Positions 23,516 to 35,921 are shown, counted from the stretch's first letter. The stretch: DNA of 64,000 nt from Gnetum montanum (GCA_015680685.1 MNCI01008665.1:54700-118699); one strand, 5' to 3'. The notes: a model not told the origin generated them from the letters alone. A program made the numbers and translations.

Positions 23516-25125
23516 AAGCCCCCATTTTTGTCGTATTCTTCCACAAAGATCCCACAGAGATGACAGGGGTTCCACCATTCACAACAATTTTGGCAGAGAT
23601 GGCCAACAAAAAGGTTGGTACATCCAGAAATCCTTCCAAGAATTTTGTAAGAGGAATTTCTAGTAGTGGAAAACTCTCATACACTTCTTGGTTTTGTAGT
23701 TCAAATGCATAGCATAAATCTGAAACAACAAGAACTACTACTATTATTTCTAAGTGTTCTCTTAATTTTCCTTTGCATAGAAAACAAGCTCTGTTGGATT
23801 ATTTTAAGCTTTTGAATTGGACTACATTCATTTACATGAATTTTCTTGTGCCTAAAGTGATTATTTGAGAATTCTACCATAACATTATTATTTCTGATAC
23901 TATTGTGGGGGCTTTTACATCCATTGTTAGTGGGATTGTTATTAAAGTATCTCCTTAAATTGTTAATGCACTTCTAGGCATTTCCAATCCTAATGTCTTT
24001 TAGATTACTATAGAATCTATGCATGACATTTATATAAATGATATTATGCCTAGAGCTCATGATGAATTCTATGATGTATTGTTTAAAAGAGGTATGTCTT
24101 TTGATCAAGGTCACATTGAGCAGAGCAAGATGACTCCAGATGTCTCTACCTTGTCACTTGTTATTTTGTATAATATAATGGTAAAGGTAGTTACAGTTAT
24201 CTACTACTAGCCCAAGGCTATGTACTATATTGTTTTCTTATAGAATTACCATTAGATCTAGGGCACACTCTTTGCAAAGACATTCTAAGCCTCTATGCTT
24301 GGGAGAAAATCCTTAGATACCCTTACCTCATCAGCATGTATATCTGTAAGAAGGGTGTACCTATTCTAGATTTGCCTTTGTTTAAATGCAAGCAGAGTCT
24401 CAGTGAGTACGCAAAGAAGAGGAGTTCTTCTCACACAATAGCCATAGGACCTAGCACTGGATCACAAAAACAAAAGAAGGAGGCCTCACCACAATTGAGA
24501 AGATCAAAATCTTCTGGAGCTTATATTACTTCCTATCTGACAAGGATATTTACATCCATTTTCTGAGTCATTGGAAAGCTTCAGTGGAACCTCTCTTACT
24601 TGCGTAAGAGCTTAGATGAGGATGGGATTCCTCCTCCCTTGGATGGATAGATATTTGATGAGTCACCACTCCTATCTTTGACAGTGAAGAGGATGCTTCT
24701 ATTCCTCCACACCATTCTTCAACAATAGGCCCCTCATGCACTTACGACTCAGGGATGATGTTAGATTTTTAGCTAATAACACCCATAGCTAGTGTTTAGG
24801 GGAAGCACTATGCTTCTATGCAGTAGCCAAAGCATCAGGTTCTAGTCTCTCTTACTCGCTCTACTTCATCTCATGCTAATGCTCATAGATATTTTGAGTA
24901 ATGAGGTATGGAGAACATCTTTGGAACCACATTCCAATGGGTCCTAGTTTAGCAGCCTTTGGCTCCATCAGCTCCACTAGCTTCCTCTCAGTTTTGAGTA
25001 AAGCTTCACCCTAGGTGGGCTCTAGTGCAGGGAGTAGAGTCCTTAGATGAGGACACTTAGAAATTTAGCCATCCCAACACCAATAGTAATGACGAAGAGG
25101 AGGAGACTTATCATCTATCTTAAGT
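23516..25125 (+). pseudogene. Second ORF of C1, plant transposon-protein-like, broken
   Basis: Plus-strand pieces share one style. PPFTTILAEMANKKVG starts near 23570. SKNFVRGIS follows, then GIVIKVSP and VNALLGIS (23930-23990), and then 24019-24210 with ESMHDIYIND and MTPDVSTLSLVILYNIMVKV. After that come a Lys/Ser-rich segment (24336-24540, LPLFKCKQSLSEYAKKRSS) and a degraded Pro/Ser-rich tail. The h-V-x-[FVI]-S-x(5-6)-ALLG pattern recurs in the extra ORF of G2 (VSYSSEAIAQALGLP) and loosely in the antisense gene of G4 (VSFNIDAQLFADLFSVP). Function unknown; many stops. Confidence 0.5.
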
Positions 25126-25638
25126 AGCAATGGATTTTGAATCTAAGGATGTTACCAAGGTTAGTAATTAAGACATTGGTAGGTTATTTGTTCTCTCATT
25201 TTGCTGATAAAAAAGGATGAGACATTTTGTGGTTCTCACATATGTTATTTTGGGACTTTGCACGTATGTGATTGATCTGTGGATAGTTGTACTCCAAGAT
25301 GCTTATGAATAGTTGATGTAAAACATGTTGCAGATGATTATGGATAGATGGTATATTTTTCGATTATATCTGTCTGGTCTATTGATTTTTATTCCACCTC
25401 TTTTACGTGACTCACATCCTATTGATTCTCCATGCTTATCCTAATTGCTAGTTTCCATAGGCCTTTATATGTCTTTATGCTTTTCATAGGATATCTTTTA
25501 TGATGATTTTTTTATATATCTATCTATATATATCTCCAAGTTTGACCTTTTTGATTATGTCCAAAAAGAGGGAGAAGTACAATGCATTATTATTATTGAA
25601 ACAAGGCTTACCCATTTTCCTAAGTTTCAGACATTACC

Positions 25639-25652
25639 AAAAAGGGGGAGAT
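25639..25652 (+). other. Polypurine tract of C1
   Basis: aaaaagggggagat directly abuts the 3' LTR start TGTGAACC. This is the expected second-strand primer. Confidence 0.85.
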
Positions 25653-26688
25653 TGTGAACCTTTAGGTTTTGGTATGTCAAAACATTAAGAAAAATGGAAA
25701 ATAAGTTTGTTTGTATGTGTTGTGTTTGTAGGATAAGAACTTGGATTGAACTTGGTTGTAGACAAGGAACGATGCATTCATGATACAAGGAAAAGTGAAG
25801 AAAGACATCTCTAGGAAGTAGCAAATGTTTTGGCAGATTTGAAGTGGATTCAAATAAAGATGTCTTTAGAAACAATAAGATGTCTTTCTCATACAAAGAC
25901 ATCTTTGTAGTTGCAGAACAAGTCCAGAAAGATGTCTTCTAGAGTAGAGACTTCAGGAAGATGTCTTTTAGGAAACAAAGGCATCTTCCCAGATTTGAAG
26001 GCTAATTCAGAAAGAGGTCTTAGGCATGGAAAAGATGCCTCCCATGATCATTAGTGATAGTTAGCTAGCCATTGCATGAGTTTTGAGAAGGATTTAGCAA
26101 CATGGTAGCTATAAGAAGACTTCATGTGCATTGGAAAATGTGCAAGCATTGTTGTATTCATTATACAATCATTTGTAATCATTGAACTCTCTATTGCCCA
26201 TCATTGCCTAATCATTTTGGCTTTGTAAAGTGTGTTGTACCTAACTATGTAAGGATCAAAAAATTGAGTTGCAATCATTCCTTGTACTACTTGTTCTTGT
26301 TGCCTTGAGGGGTTGAGTTCCTTGAGTTTGTCAAGATCCTACAAGATTGAGTTGTTGGTGTTGCGGTACAACACTCCGATGTGGAGATCAAGTTTGTAAA
26401 GGTTGTGGAAACCTTGAAACCACATTTCCAAGCCTGATGGAACCTTGAGAGGTTGATTGATTGGTGCTATGGTACAACACTCTAGAGTTGAGCTCGAAGA
26501 CTATACAGGATGTGGACCCTTCAATCATATTTTGATAGCAACAAAGTCCAAAGGTGTGCCTACGATCTACTCTTCGAGTGTGTAGTAGCCAAGTTAGGGA
26601 ACCACTTCAATTTTTGTGTGTGCTTTGTTTGTTTAAGTTTTTATTTGGGGAACTTATTCATCCCCCCTTCCAAGTTCAATGATCCATA
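25653..26688 (+). repeat. 3' LTR of C1
   Basis: It aligns with 20241-21283 from end to end and carries the same gacatc/gatgtc cluster (25800-26040). The final CA is TA here. A substantial number of differences, mainly transitions, shows this is not a recent insertion. Confidence 0.85.
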
Positions 26689-26693
26689 GAAGG

Positions 26694-26827
26694 AAGACAC
26701 TTCCCTTTCCATGTTTGATCAGGAAACTTTGCAAAAGGGGAGAAATAGCCTATTATGTGAATGACATGTTTATCATGCTTTTACCACATCTTGGAAGGAG
26801 ATGATGAAAGACAAGGCACTCGCCAAG
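26694..26827 (+). pseudogene. Extra ORF of G3, middle fragment between two insertions
   Basis: The fragment aagacacttccctttccatg through to gagatgatgaaagacaaggc matches the G2 extra ORF at 36735-36860 (FPCLIRKLCK is shared). It joins 20240 on the left if C1 is removed and 39913 on the right if G2 is removed. It therefore documents two independent insertions into one gene. Confidence 0.8.
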
Positions 26828-26832
26828 CTACT

Positions 26833-27024
26833 TGATGAAGTGTCATTTAGTCAATGTGTCAACTGGGCCGCGTATACAGGGTTGGGTATACGTGGCCACA
26901 TCAACGCAGGCCCGTCAACGTAGCCACCCTGTGTCGATGTGGCCCTGTTTACATAGCCACCTTTCCCAGCCTATAAATAAGAGGGCCTTCCGTCTCATTT
27001 AGGCATCTTTTTGAGTAGTTGTAG
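26833..27024 (+). repeat. 5' LTR of G2, left part (rest inside gap)
   Basis: It matches 39029-39225, including the U3 gtcaacgtagcc-like motifs and the TATA box TATAAATA (26972-26979). The gap starts at 27025, and the sequence after the gap is already internal. Confidence 0.85.
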
Positions 27025-27668
27025 NNNNNNNNNNNNNNNNNNNNNNNNNNNNNNNNNNNNNNNNNNNNNNNNNNNNNNNNNNNNNNNNNNNNNNNNNNNN
27101 NNNNNNNNNNNNNNNNNNNNNNNNNNNNNNNNNNNNNNNNNNNNNNNNNNNNNNNNNNNNNNNNNNNNNNNNNNNNNNNNNNNNNNNNNNNNNNNNNNNN
27201 NNNNNNNNNNNNNNNNNNNNNNNNNNNNNNNNNNNNNNNNNNNNNNNNNNNNNNNNNNNNNNNNNNNNNNNNNNNNNNNNNNNNNNNNNNNNNNNNNNNN
27301 NNNNNNNNNNNNNNNNNNNNNNNNNNNNNNNNNNNNNNNNNNNNNNNNNNNNNNNNNNNNNNNNNNNNNNNNNNNNNNNNNNNNNNNNNNNNNNNNNNNN
27401 NNNNNNNNNNNNNNNNNNNNNNNNNNNNNNNNNNNNNNNNNNNNNNNNNNNNNNNNNNNNNNNNNNNNNNNNNNNNNNNNNNNNNNNNNNNNNNNNNNNN
27501 NNNNNNNNNNNNNNNNNNNNNNNNNNNNNNNNNNNNNNNNNNNNNNNNNNNNNNNNNNNNNNNNNNNNNNNNNNNNNNNNNNNNNNNNNNNNNNNNNNNN
27601 NNNNNNNNNNNNNNNNNNNNNNNNNNNNNNNNNNNNNNNNNNNNNNNNNNNNNNNNNNNNNNNNNNNN
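27025..27668. other. Assembly gap, 644 Ns
   Basis: It should contain the last roughly 690 bases of the 5' LTR, the primer-binding site and the start of gag, judged from the 879-bp 3' LTR. The gap length is probably an estimate. Reading frames through it mean nothing. Confidence 0.95.
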
Positions 27669-27737
27669 ATTCAAGTAAATAGTAAGGTACACTGATTATA
27701 TGGACCATCTAATGTCCAATATGTCTTCTCACAGGAG

Positions 27738-29760
27738 AGATGTATTCGAACCGTTGGTGCCACAAGAATGTCGAGTGGTGTACAAACATCCCGATGAATA
27801 TGTCCCTGATTTTACATTCATCCTACATCAAGATGAACATCTTCGATGACGGGACATGGAGGGTATCATCGTCCTACTGCCCGACTGAGAGACTCCTGCG
27901 ATGCTATATCACAATCTGGGCAGATTGGGCATCCAGGAGCGGGTGGTAGAGTATGTCATGGATGACCATGACTACTAGGACTATCGTCCCATGGAGGCTC
28001 AACGAACAAGAGATCAATAGTAGGCAGAGAGATATGAACAACAGAAGGGGAAACAATTCAGTAACCCCTTATTCTCGCAAGCACTGCAAGATGATGGGGA
28101 TCCCATATTTCATGATGCCCATTTGACCGAACTTCCCCTGGGGTAGCAGTTCATCCAGTCAATCATTCAAAACAAACCTCCAAGTGACCACAATCCTCAA
28201 CGGGATGGAGGGTCACGTAGCAAGGCTAGGCTGGATGATCGAGGATGTCATCAAGGTAGATGGAGAGATCGCTACCGGAGCGGTGGTAATGCTTCTCATT
28301 CTTCTTCGTCCTCCCCCTCTACTGCGCCTTCCTCCAGCTCAGGCTCTGAGCATAACAGAGAAAGGCTGGAGCAAAAGGACGGTGGTAAACCGATTCGGAA
28401 GAGGCAACATGAGGAAGCACATGACCAATCACGTGATGCTCATCAACATGAAAGGAGGGGTAGCTGGAATCGTCATAGACATCATGGTCCCCAACAGGAC
28501 CATGATTCAGATGAGTCGTTGTTAGCTACTCAGAGCATGCTCTAGATCGTAGAGATAGTTCACATTCCAAGTAGGCACATAAAGGATAGTCGGATCAAGC
28601 ATGTTGATATGAAAAACATCCCCAAAATTGAAAGGGGATACAATTGTGATCCACAAACCCACCTGCAGGTGTTCCATGATGCCTGCACCCTGCAAAAAAT
28701 TGATAATGATTAGCAATGGTTGAAGCTATTCCCTTGCACGCTCATCAAAGAAGCTGAAAGTTGCTACCGATCCTTGGAGCCAGAATCAATCAAAAGACAG
28801 AGTACGATTCTTGAAATCTTCAATGAAAAATATCAAACGTACTCTAGAGTGGCGAATCTAAGATGGAAGATCCAAGGATGGAAACAAGGAAATCATGAAC
28901 CCTTGGATGCCACCATGAGTAGGTATTACTCATTGTTACATTGGTGCCCTGATCATGGTTGCTCTCAATGGGCACAGCTTCACCAAAGCATTGATGGGCT
29001 CCGTTTTGAAATGCGAAAGACCTTGGGCATGTACGCCAAGGGATGATTGTCGAAGCTAAGGGCCCATCAGTTGCAATGCCTCATTGATCAAGTGGCCAAG
29101 GAAGAAAGAGAACTTAGGAAAAAGGAGAGTGCAGAAGAATTCAACTGGGACCCTTCCCTCAGTAAGAGGAAGGTTCAATTTTATGATGAGGAGGACGAGT
29201 CACCACTAGAAGCAACGGTGAATCGGAAGACTTTGCCATTACAAAAGTTTGCATCCGAAATATTGGCAAAGGTGGAAAAATGTGGGATTCTTTGGACGAG
29301 AAATTTCAAAGTGTACTAAAAATTGCAGAAGAGTCCAAAGAAGAAGGTAGCGACCGTGATTGACGCAGGAAGAAGGGAGCTGAATGTGCCCAACATAAGG
29401 GTAAGGAAAAAGTTGTTGTAGCAGAGCAGGTTGTAGACTCTGATACTAAGGAGGATGATGAATGTGGCATATGCCAATATGAACATCCTAAGGGATGTTG
29501 TCCTATGGTGTTACACCTTCAAGAGTTTGGGGTGTATGCCTTGAACCCTCGTTTGGCGCAGCGGTAGACACCCTGAAAGTTGCCTTATCCACAAGGCAAC
29601 CCCAGGTGATTCCACCAACATCAGCAAGGATATTATCCAAGTGGAACGCCCCCACAACCGTATGAATACTTCCAACAGTGGCAACAACCATAAGCGTGGG
29701 GGATGCCACCTCCAAGGCAACAGTACCCTTACAAGCAGTCAGATCCTTATGGGTACTATG
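27738..29760 (+). pseudogene. Gypsy gag polyprotein of G2, broken
   Basis: The N-terminal part after the gap has DEYVPDFTFILHQDEHL and ETPAMLYHNLGRLGIQERV (27790-27940). A Ser/His/Arg-rich stretch follows (28190-28540). The capsid-like core is at 28640-29045 (LQVFHDAC, EPLDATMSRYYS), with basic and acidic linkers to 29320. A zinc knuckle CGICQYEHPKGCC is near 29465-29505, with the same short C-x2-C-x3-H-x4-C spacing as G1. The tail (29560-29766) is Pro/Gln/Tyr-rich. Stops in several places are TAG or TGA where Trp or Gln would fit, typical of C-to-T decay. Confidence 0.75.
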
Positions 29761-30239
29761 TTTAGCAACCGGTCTCCCTAAGAGACTCTTCCAGTCATGT
29801 GGCCTTTCTCAGCTACTACCACCCCCTGAATATTTTTGACATACATCTCCATCACCCAGGGGGACAAACCCACATCTCTTCTACCCCTCGTCACCTTCTT
29901 CTACCATTCCTCCACACCATCCCACTCAGTTTCCACCTGCTCCATCAATGTAGGGAGAAATACCACCACAGCCATAGCAACAAAACACTACGAGGGCTAT
30001 TAACTTACAACCGGCACCTTGGCTGAGTGAACCGAAACCAAAGCCACGCAAATGTCCCTTTTTCTGGCCCAATAATTTGAACACACCCTCACCTACGCCT
30101 GTGGCTTGTGCCTCTGAACCTACCAACGCATCTACCATCATACCGTCCAAGTAATCCGCTATTCTACCGCACTCTAACATCCAGATGGTCATGCTCACAC
30201 ATGCCGTGACCGACTGGATCAAAGTAGGTTCTCTTCCCC

Positions 30240-30600
30240 GGAAATTGATAGATCCGGGAAGCCCCCTAATCTATCTTTAGGTGGTAGGAAATGAGCCATG
30301 CAAAGCTCTTCTGGATTCAGGGTCAAGAGTTAAATTGATCTCTCACAATATGTACAAGAATTGGAACTTGCCCCCGCTAAAGAAGAGCAACATCTAGCTC
30401 GAGTTAGCAGACCAGTCCATCATCGTTCCCTTGGGTTTAGTGGAGGACATTGTGACCACCGTTTATGGGTGGTCCTATCCTGCTTATTTCCTGGTCATCC
30501 GTGTAGAGAACTATAAGGGGAACTTCCCAATCATCATGGGAAGAGCCTGGCTAAGCATGGTGAACACATGACTAGGACTCCAAGATCTGTCCTTGGAAAT
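30240..30600 (+). pseudogene. Retropepsin-like aspartic protease domain of G2
   Basis: This domain cleaves the gag-pol polyprotein. The segment CKALLDSGSRVKLIS contains the D-S-G active-site triplet, and NFPIIMGRAWLS is the usual G-R-x-W-L end of plant retropepsins. Stops at about 30277 and 30398 interrupt it. It lies between gag and reverse transcriptase, as expected. Confidence 0.75.
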
Positions 30601-31189
30601 TTCAAAGGAAAATCCTTTCAGGAAGATCGAGAAGAAAAGAGTTCCATGCATCGCATACAGTGACTCAGGGTGTAACTGTGTGCAGCAGTTATGGTCTGCT
30701 AAGCAAATATCCATTCAAGCATGTAGTCGATGTACTGAGGAATTACCTATTCAATATTGCCTATACGCAACAACCACTCACCAAGAGGGCACCCAGTGGC
30801 TGATAACTGATCCTACTAGCAGCACATTGTGCAAGCCTGTGTTGACAGCATGGATGAGATGGAAGATATTCACCAACAGGTATCCACTGTTGATGACCAA
30901 GATGACTGGGGAACGCTACAAGTCCCTGAGAGCTTCAAACAAGAGCCCCTTGAGTTAAAGCCTTTACTGGCTTACTTAGAGTATGCATTTTTGCAAAATG
31001 GAAAGCCGGTAATCATTAATGCCACTCTTACTCCAGAACAGAAGAAGAATTTGTTGGGGATGGTAAACAAATGGGTTGCTGCATTCGCATGGTCATATCC
31101 TAAGTTGACCAGAGTTGATCCCAAGGTCTGCCAACATCGGATCTACCTTGACCCTTCCATGAAGCCACGACAATAGCCATAAAGATAGT

Positions 31190-32430
31190 TGAATCCCAAA
31201 TTGAAGCAAATCATAAAAGATGAAATTGAACAATTATTCAAGGCTAGATTCATCTATTTTGGCGTCGATAGCAAATGGGTCAGATCACTCGTTATCATGC
31301 CCAAGAAAGATAGCAAGTGAAGGGTCTGTATTGATTTTCAGTTGCTCAATATGGCAACCTTCAAGGACCACTTCCCGCTCCCATTTGTGGACCAAGTGTT
31401 GGACATCATTGCAGGACACTAATACTATAGTTGTTTGGATGGTTATAGTGGTTATAACAAAATCCAAATAGCACCAGAGGACCAATCCAAAACAACGTTC
31501 ACAAGTCCATGGGGGACTTTTGCATATAAAAAGATACCCTTTGGCCTATGCAATGCGCCTGCGACGTTCCAACACCTTTTCCTAAGCATCTTCCAGTAAC
31601 AAATCAACAATGGTATAGAAGTCTTCATGGATGACTTCTCCACCTATGGGGCCACGTTCGAGCAAGCCTTGGACCATCTAGAGCAGGTTCTAAAGAGGTG
31701 TGTAGACACCAATCTGCGGCTCAATTGGAAAAAGAGCCATTTGATGGTCCAAGAGGGCATTGTGCTGGGGCATCACATCTCATCAACAAGGATCAGTGTA
31801 GACCCTGAAAAGATCAAGGTCATCCAAGGAATCACCTATCAACCAAGTACCGTCAAAGATGTTCAATCATTCCTTGGACACACTGGTTACTACCAGCGTT
31901 TCATAGAGCGCTTCTCGAAGATTGCCTAGCCGTTGGTAGAACTTACAAAGAATGACGCTCTGTTCATTTGGACCAAGGAATGCAAGTCTACATTCCAAGT
32001 GCTAAAACAGAAACTCATAGAAGCTTTGGTTCTACGGGCACTAGATTGGTCCAGACCTTTTCACATTATGATGGATGCCTCCAATTACGCCTTAGGAGCC
32101 GTGCTTACACAGTGTGATGATCAAAAACGTCCCTATTATATCCACTATGCAAGCCGTAGCATTGTGGGTGCTCAACTGAACTATACCACCACTGAGAAGG
32201 AGTTGATGGAGGTGGTGTTCACCTTGGACAACGTCCGACACTATGTGCTCAGATACGAGATGTTTGTGCACATTGAACATAGTGATATTTGGTTCTTGAT
32301 GAACAAACCAACGATGAGCCCCAGCATAATCTAGTGGCTGGTGATTCTTCAGGAGTTTGATCTTACCATGGTAGATCGAAAGGGGACCAAGAATGTGGTT
32401 GCTGACCACTTGTCTCGGTTACAATAGGAT
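31190..32430 (+). pseudogene. Reverse transcriptase and RNase H of G2, broken
   Basis: Reverse transcriptase copies the element RNA into DNA. Motifs in order: IIKDEIEQLFKA, VRSLVIMPKKDSK (31280), SCLDGYSGYNKIQIA (31430), PWGTFAYKKIPFGLCNAPAT (31510-31570), EVFMDDFSTYG with the catalytic D-D (31620), and DVQSFLGHTGYYQRFI (31860). RNase H follows: RPFHIMMDASNYALGAVL (catalytic Asp, 32060-32110) and TTEKELMEVVF (Glu), ending NVVADHLSRL. At least five in-frame stops are seen (31318, 31598, 31927, 32332, 32425), mostly explained by single G-to-A or C-to-T changes. The catalytic residues themselves are intact. Confidence 0.88.
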
Positions 32431-32559
32431 GACGCAGAAGAGGAGGAGCCCTTATCCGATCAGTTTTCAGATGAACTCCTCTTCACAGGCATCGTTGATC
32501 TTCAAGCACCCAAGGAATCTCCTTGGTTCAACTGCATTCTCACCTACCTTACAACCTAG

Positions 32560-33735
32560 GAGCTGCTAAAGGAGTGGAACCATCGACAGAAACAACAGTT
32601 TCTCTATAAGGCCAAGCGTTTCATGGAAATCAATGGCCACCTATACAAGGTGTGCACAGATGGCTTGGTTCGATGGTGTGTCCCTGATGATGATACATTG
32701 CACATCCTCCAAGATGCTCACGAGGGCCCTTGTGGGGGCCACTATGCTGGATGTTGAACAGCCATTAAAATCCTACTTACAAGGTATTACTGGCCTACAC
32801 TTTTCAGGGATGCACAATGGTTCACCCGCTTCTACGAATGATGCCAAAAAGATGGTGGGATGACGGCACGGTTGGAGGGATCTCAACAGTGAATTCAACC
32901 ACTGGAACCCTTCAACATCTAGGGTATCGACTTCATGGGGACCATCACCCCCTTGTCAAATGGAAAGGCATACATCATTGTGGCTGTGGACTACTGTACA
33001 AAGTGAGTAGAAGCGGCAGCCTTCGTCGACTGTTCTTCCAACACCACCGCATGATTTGTCCAGCAACAAATCATTACCAAGTTTGGAGTGCCGCGCGCAC
33101 TCATTTCTAATAATGGGACTCACTTCACAGGTGTCACTTTTTGAAAACTCATGCAATTCTTAGGGGTAACACATAAATTCACAACACCCTATCACCCCTA
33201 AGCCAACGGGCAAGCTGAAGTCACCAATAGGGAGATCACCAAGATCCTTACCCAAACCATTAGCAAATACAGGAGGGATTGGAGTACCAAGCTCAATGAT
33301 TCCCTATGGGCCTATCGCTCCACTTGGAAACTTCCTATAGGGTACTCGCCCTATGATTTAGTGTACGGAAAGTTTCCAACACTTCCAATCCAAGCAGAAC
33401 TCCAGATACTATCCACAGCCAGTGACCTCAACCTTAACCTACCGCTAGCACAACGTGAATGCTTAATCAATTTAAGTATGCTAGATGAGAACCAACTAGT
33501 GGCCCTATTTTCAAATGAAATCCACAAGGCCTATAACAAGAAACGACATGATCTTAGGATTCGAAAGGTCACATTTTGATGTGGAGACAAGGTATTGTAT
33601 TAGAACCCCTCACATGTATCCCAATCAACAAAGTTTTAGACACTATGGGAGGGACCTTATATTGTCTCCAAAACCTTCCCATCCAGGGCCTTGCTCATCC
33701 ACAAACCTGGGGATCCCACCAGAACATAGTTAGTC
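32560..33735 (+). pseudogene. Integrase of G2, broken
   Basis: Integrase inserts the DNA copy. The zinc-binding start is readable as HEGPCGGHYAG (32720-32755). The core has GIDFMGT (first Asp, 32928), RALISNNGTHF (33095) and [15 protein letters not shown] with the catalytic Glu (33190-33235). The second catalytic Asp, normally DNGT, is Asn here (AAT). The C-terminal part has [26 protein letters not shown] and the chromodomain-less tail. Stops and frame changes occur throughout. Inactive on two counts. Confidence 0.82.
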
Positions 33736-33889
33736 AACCGCTAACAACTAAAACCTTTCCATGACCTTCACATAGCCAGTGCCACCGCCTCGTCATCAAC
33801 TGGTCGCCCACGCTCCATTTTTCGTGTCTCCTCCTTTCCACCCAGTCGTGGGGGAGACCATCATCCCTGCTGATCCATTCCCTACTCCC

Positions 33890-35440
33890 CTCACAGTTTT
33901 ATCATTTTTTTCTTATAATTTTTTATTTTACAATTTTTTGTTTTATATTTTTTTGTTTTACACTTATTTTTTTTACACTTATTGTTTTACACTTTTTTGT
34001 CTTTCACCATCATTCATATGTTTGCACATTCTTTGCACATCTTTTCATTTTCTTTAATTATTTTTCGTTTTTTGTACCTATCTATCTTTTCGTGTAATGG
34101 TAGACATCGTCGTATTGTCTTTAAACATTCAGCACAATCGATTTTCATTATGATGAGTACTGTAATAGTCTTCCTTGTTATCTGGCTCATGTCATTGCAT
34201 GGTTGTCCTTGGATTTTACGTTATTTTCACTTCATAAACTTGGTAGTGAGTCCATGTCATTCACGCATTCACCATTCCATGGTTTTCCTTTTGTTGTGCA
34301 CATGCAAACCCTTCACTTAAAAAAATTTTAACTAATGTGTGACTTGTGTAGTTCCTAGACTGCAGGATGACCCAATGGTTTGAATTGAGTGTGACTTCAA
34401 GGGGAATGCTTTATTCATTGTTCTGTTCTATTCCCCGGGTTGCCGATGTGTCCTCACGGATTTCCTCCCACTCCAAGTCTCTCTCCATGGAAGCTTCTGG
34501 GTAGTTCGACCTTGCATGGTATGGTCCTCACTGAAAAAATTCAAAAATTCAAAAAAAAAAGAAAAAATAAATAAACAAATAAAATGAGGATTCAAAGCAC
34601 ACACCTTGGTCGAATGCATGCAACCACACATGGGTCTTCGCATGGTGTGGTTCCCCCGCACAAAAGAAAAGAAAATTGAATCGCAAGGGAATTCAAAGCA
34701 CACCCCTTAGACCGCCTCTCATGAGCCATACGCTTTAGTTATGGGACTTCCTTGGTCCCCTCTAACTTCGTCCTATTTCACTTCCTTCTTCTCACATTTC
34801 TTGGAGTGGTGGTTATTTGTGGGGTCATTCCTACTTCCTTGGGGGATGGCCGCAACTTTGTTTATTACTACGATGGCACTGAATGCGGATGGTTTTGAGT
34901 ATGACCTCAGGAAAGGTTCTACCAGGTTACTTAACCACAATCGCACATGGGGTTTCATGTGGCCCATACTCAGAATTTCCATTCTCTCCTTTCCCTCTAT
35001 TCCCACTTCTCTCCATACTCACCTCATTGTCCTATTTATGTTTTGTGTGTTCTTCATGTTTTCTGTAGGTCTCTCATGCCTTGGCGGGTTCTCTTGGTTT
35101 GGAGTCTTAACTAGTCAACACCAATTCTTGACACCCGGGACCACGAACCCTGGTGTTGAGGGTATGCAGGGGCTACGAAGGCTATTGCCTACTATGGGGA
35201 GGACCCACCTGCATACTCCTGGTTCCGCTTGTTAAGCCTTCCATCCTTTGGATTTCTTGGTTGACTGGTTTCAATGTCCCATCATTCGATTTTGTCCTCG
35301 TAGAGTTCTTTTTCAATCTCATTCTCCAATTTTGTCTCTTTTTCATGCTTCATTACCTTCCTCATGTCATCAGCCATGACCGGGCCTTTTCACACACTTC
35401 AACCTCCTAAATTTAGGTTTTCAAAATCATCATTTCGGGT
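33890..35440 (+). other. Long post-pol spacer of G2
   Basis: It starts with a strongly T-rich run (33895-34090), shared with G1 and G3. It then holds low-coding sequence with two similar segments around cattcaaagcacacaccttgg and attcaaagcacacccctta (34590 and 34690). An open frame at 34741-35235 encodes hydrophobic stretches, but the matching G3 region (18240-18680) has stops, so I do not call it an env-like gene. Confidence 0.5.
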
Positions 35441-35921
35441 GTTTTTTGGGTTGGTCAACGCTGGTCCACGGGTGAACAGTGCTGCATATACAAGGCCCCA
35501 TATACGCAGTGCCTGCATATACGTGGCCCCATCAATGCAGCGCCCAACCCCTATATATACAGCTACTACACTTTCATTTTTTCATCATTTGGAGTTCAAA
35601 TTGAGGGGAGTTTTTGTCTTTTTTTTTTTGCCTAACCCTTCCCAATGCACCTACATTCCATCGCGTGTCCACATCAACCTGTCCTTGCCCTTTTACGCAC
35701 CCAAAGGTATGCTCTCAGTCATGGAGGGGTGGTGCCCTTGTGTAATTAATTAATTAATTTGTTAATTATGAAAAATTTGGCCCTAACCCCTAACTTAACA
35801 CTCTGGGAAACTTAATGATGTGCTTGTGCCATTAACATAACTTGGTCAAACTGAGAAAGTATATACTGACCATCTTAAACTACTTATGAATGGTCTAACG
35901 AATAGTTATGTTTGATTGCAG
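35440..35921 (+). promoter_or_regulatory. Internal U3-like promoter and leader intron before G2 extra ORF
   Basis: Bases 35445-35550 hold ggtcaacgctggtcc, catatacgcagtg and gcatatacgtggcccc, built from the same words as the U3 of this element's LTRs (catatacgcag at 39067, gtatacgtggcc at 26890). A TATA box follows (tatatata, 35552-35559). A good 5' splice site, AAAG then GTATGC, lies at 35706/35707, and tttgattgcag ends at 35921, one base before the extra-ORF ATG. The reading is a separate promoter with a 215-base leader intron. This is inferred, not shown. Confidence 0.5.

Larger units (their letters stand above)
20241..26688 (+). mobile_element. Copia-type element C1, complete ends, no reverse transcriptase
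   Basis: Two LTRs of about 1.04 kb (20241-21283 and 25653-26688) are near-identical over long stretches. The left one is followed after two bases by a tRNA-Met-type primer site (TGGTATCGAAGCC). The right one is preceded by a polypurine tract (aaaaagggggagat). The flanking 5 bases are GGAGG on the left and GAAGG on the right, one change apart. Removing C1 restores the G3 extra ORF. The 4.4-kb interior has a copia gag and a second ORF of plant transposon-protein type. I see no integrase, reverse transcriptase or RNase H motifs, so the element is non-autonomous. Confidence 0.85.

Noticed and set aside
26949-27708. Long open frames across 27025-27668
   Set aside because: They consist of Ns only.
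34741-35235. Hydrophobic 164-codon frame after G2 pol, possible env-like protein
   Set aside because: The matching region of G3 (about 18240-18680) has stops and no conserved frame. There is no clear signal peptide plus anchor arrangement.
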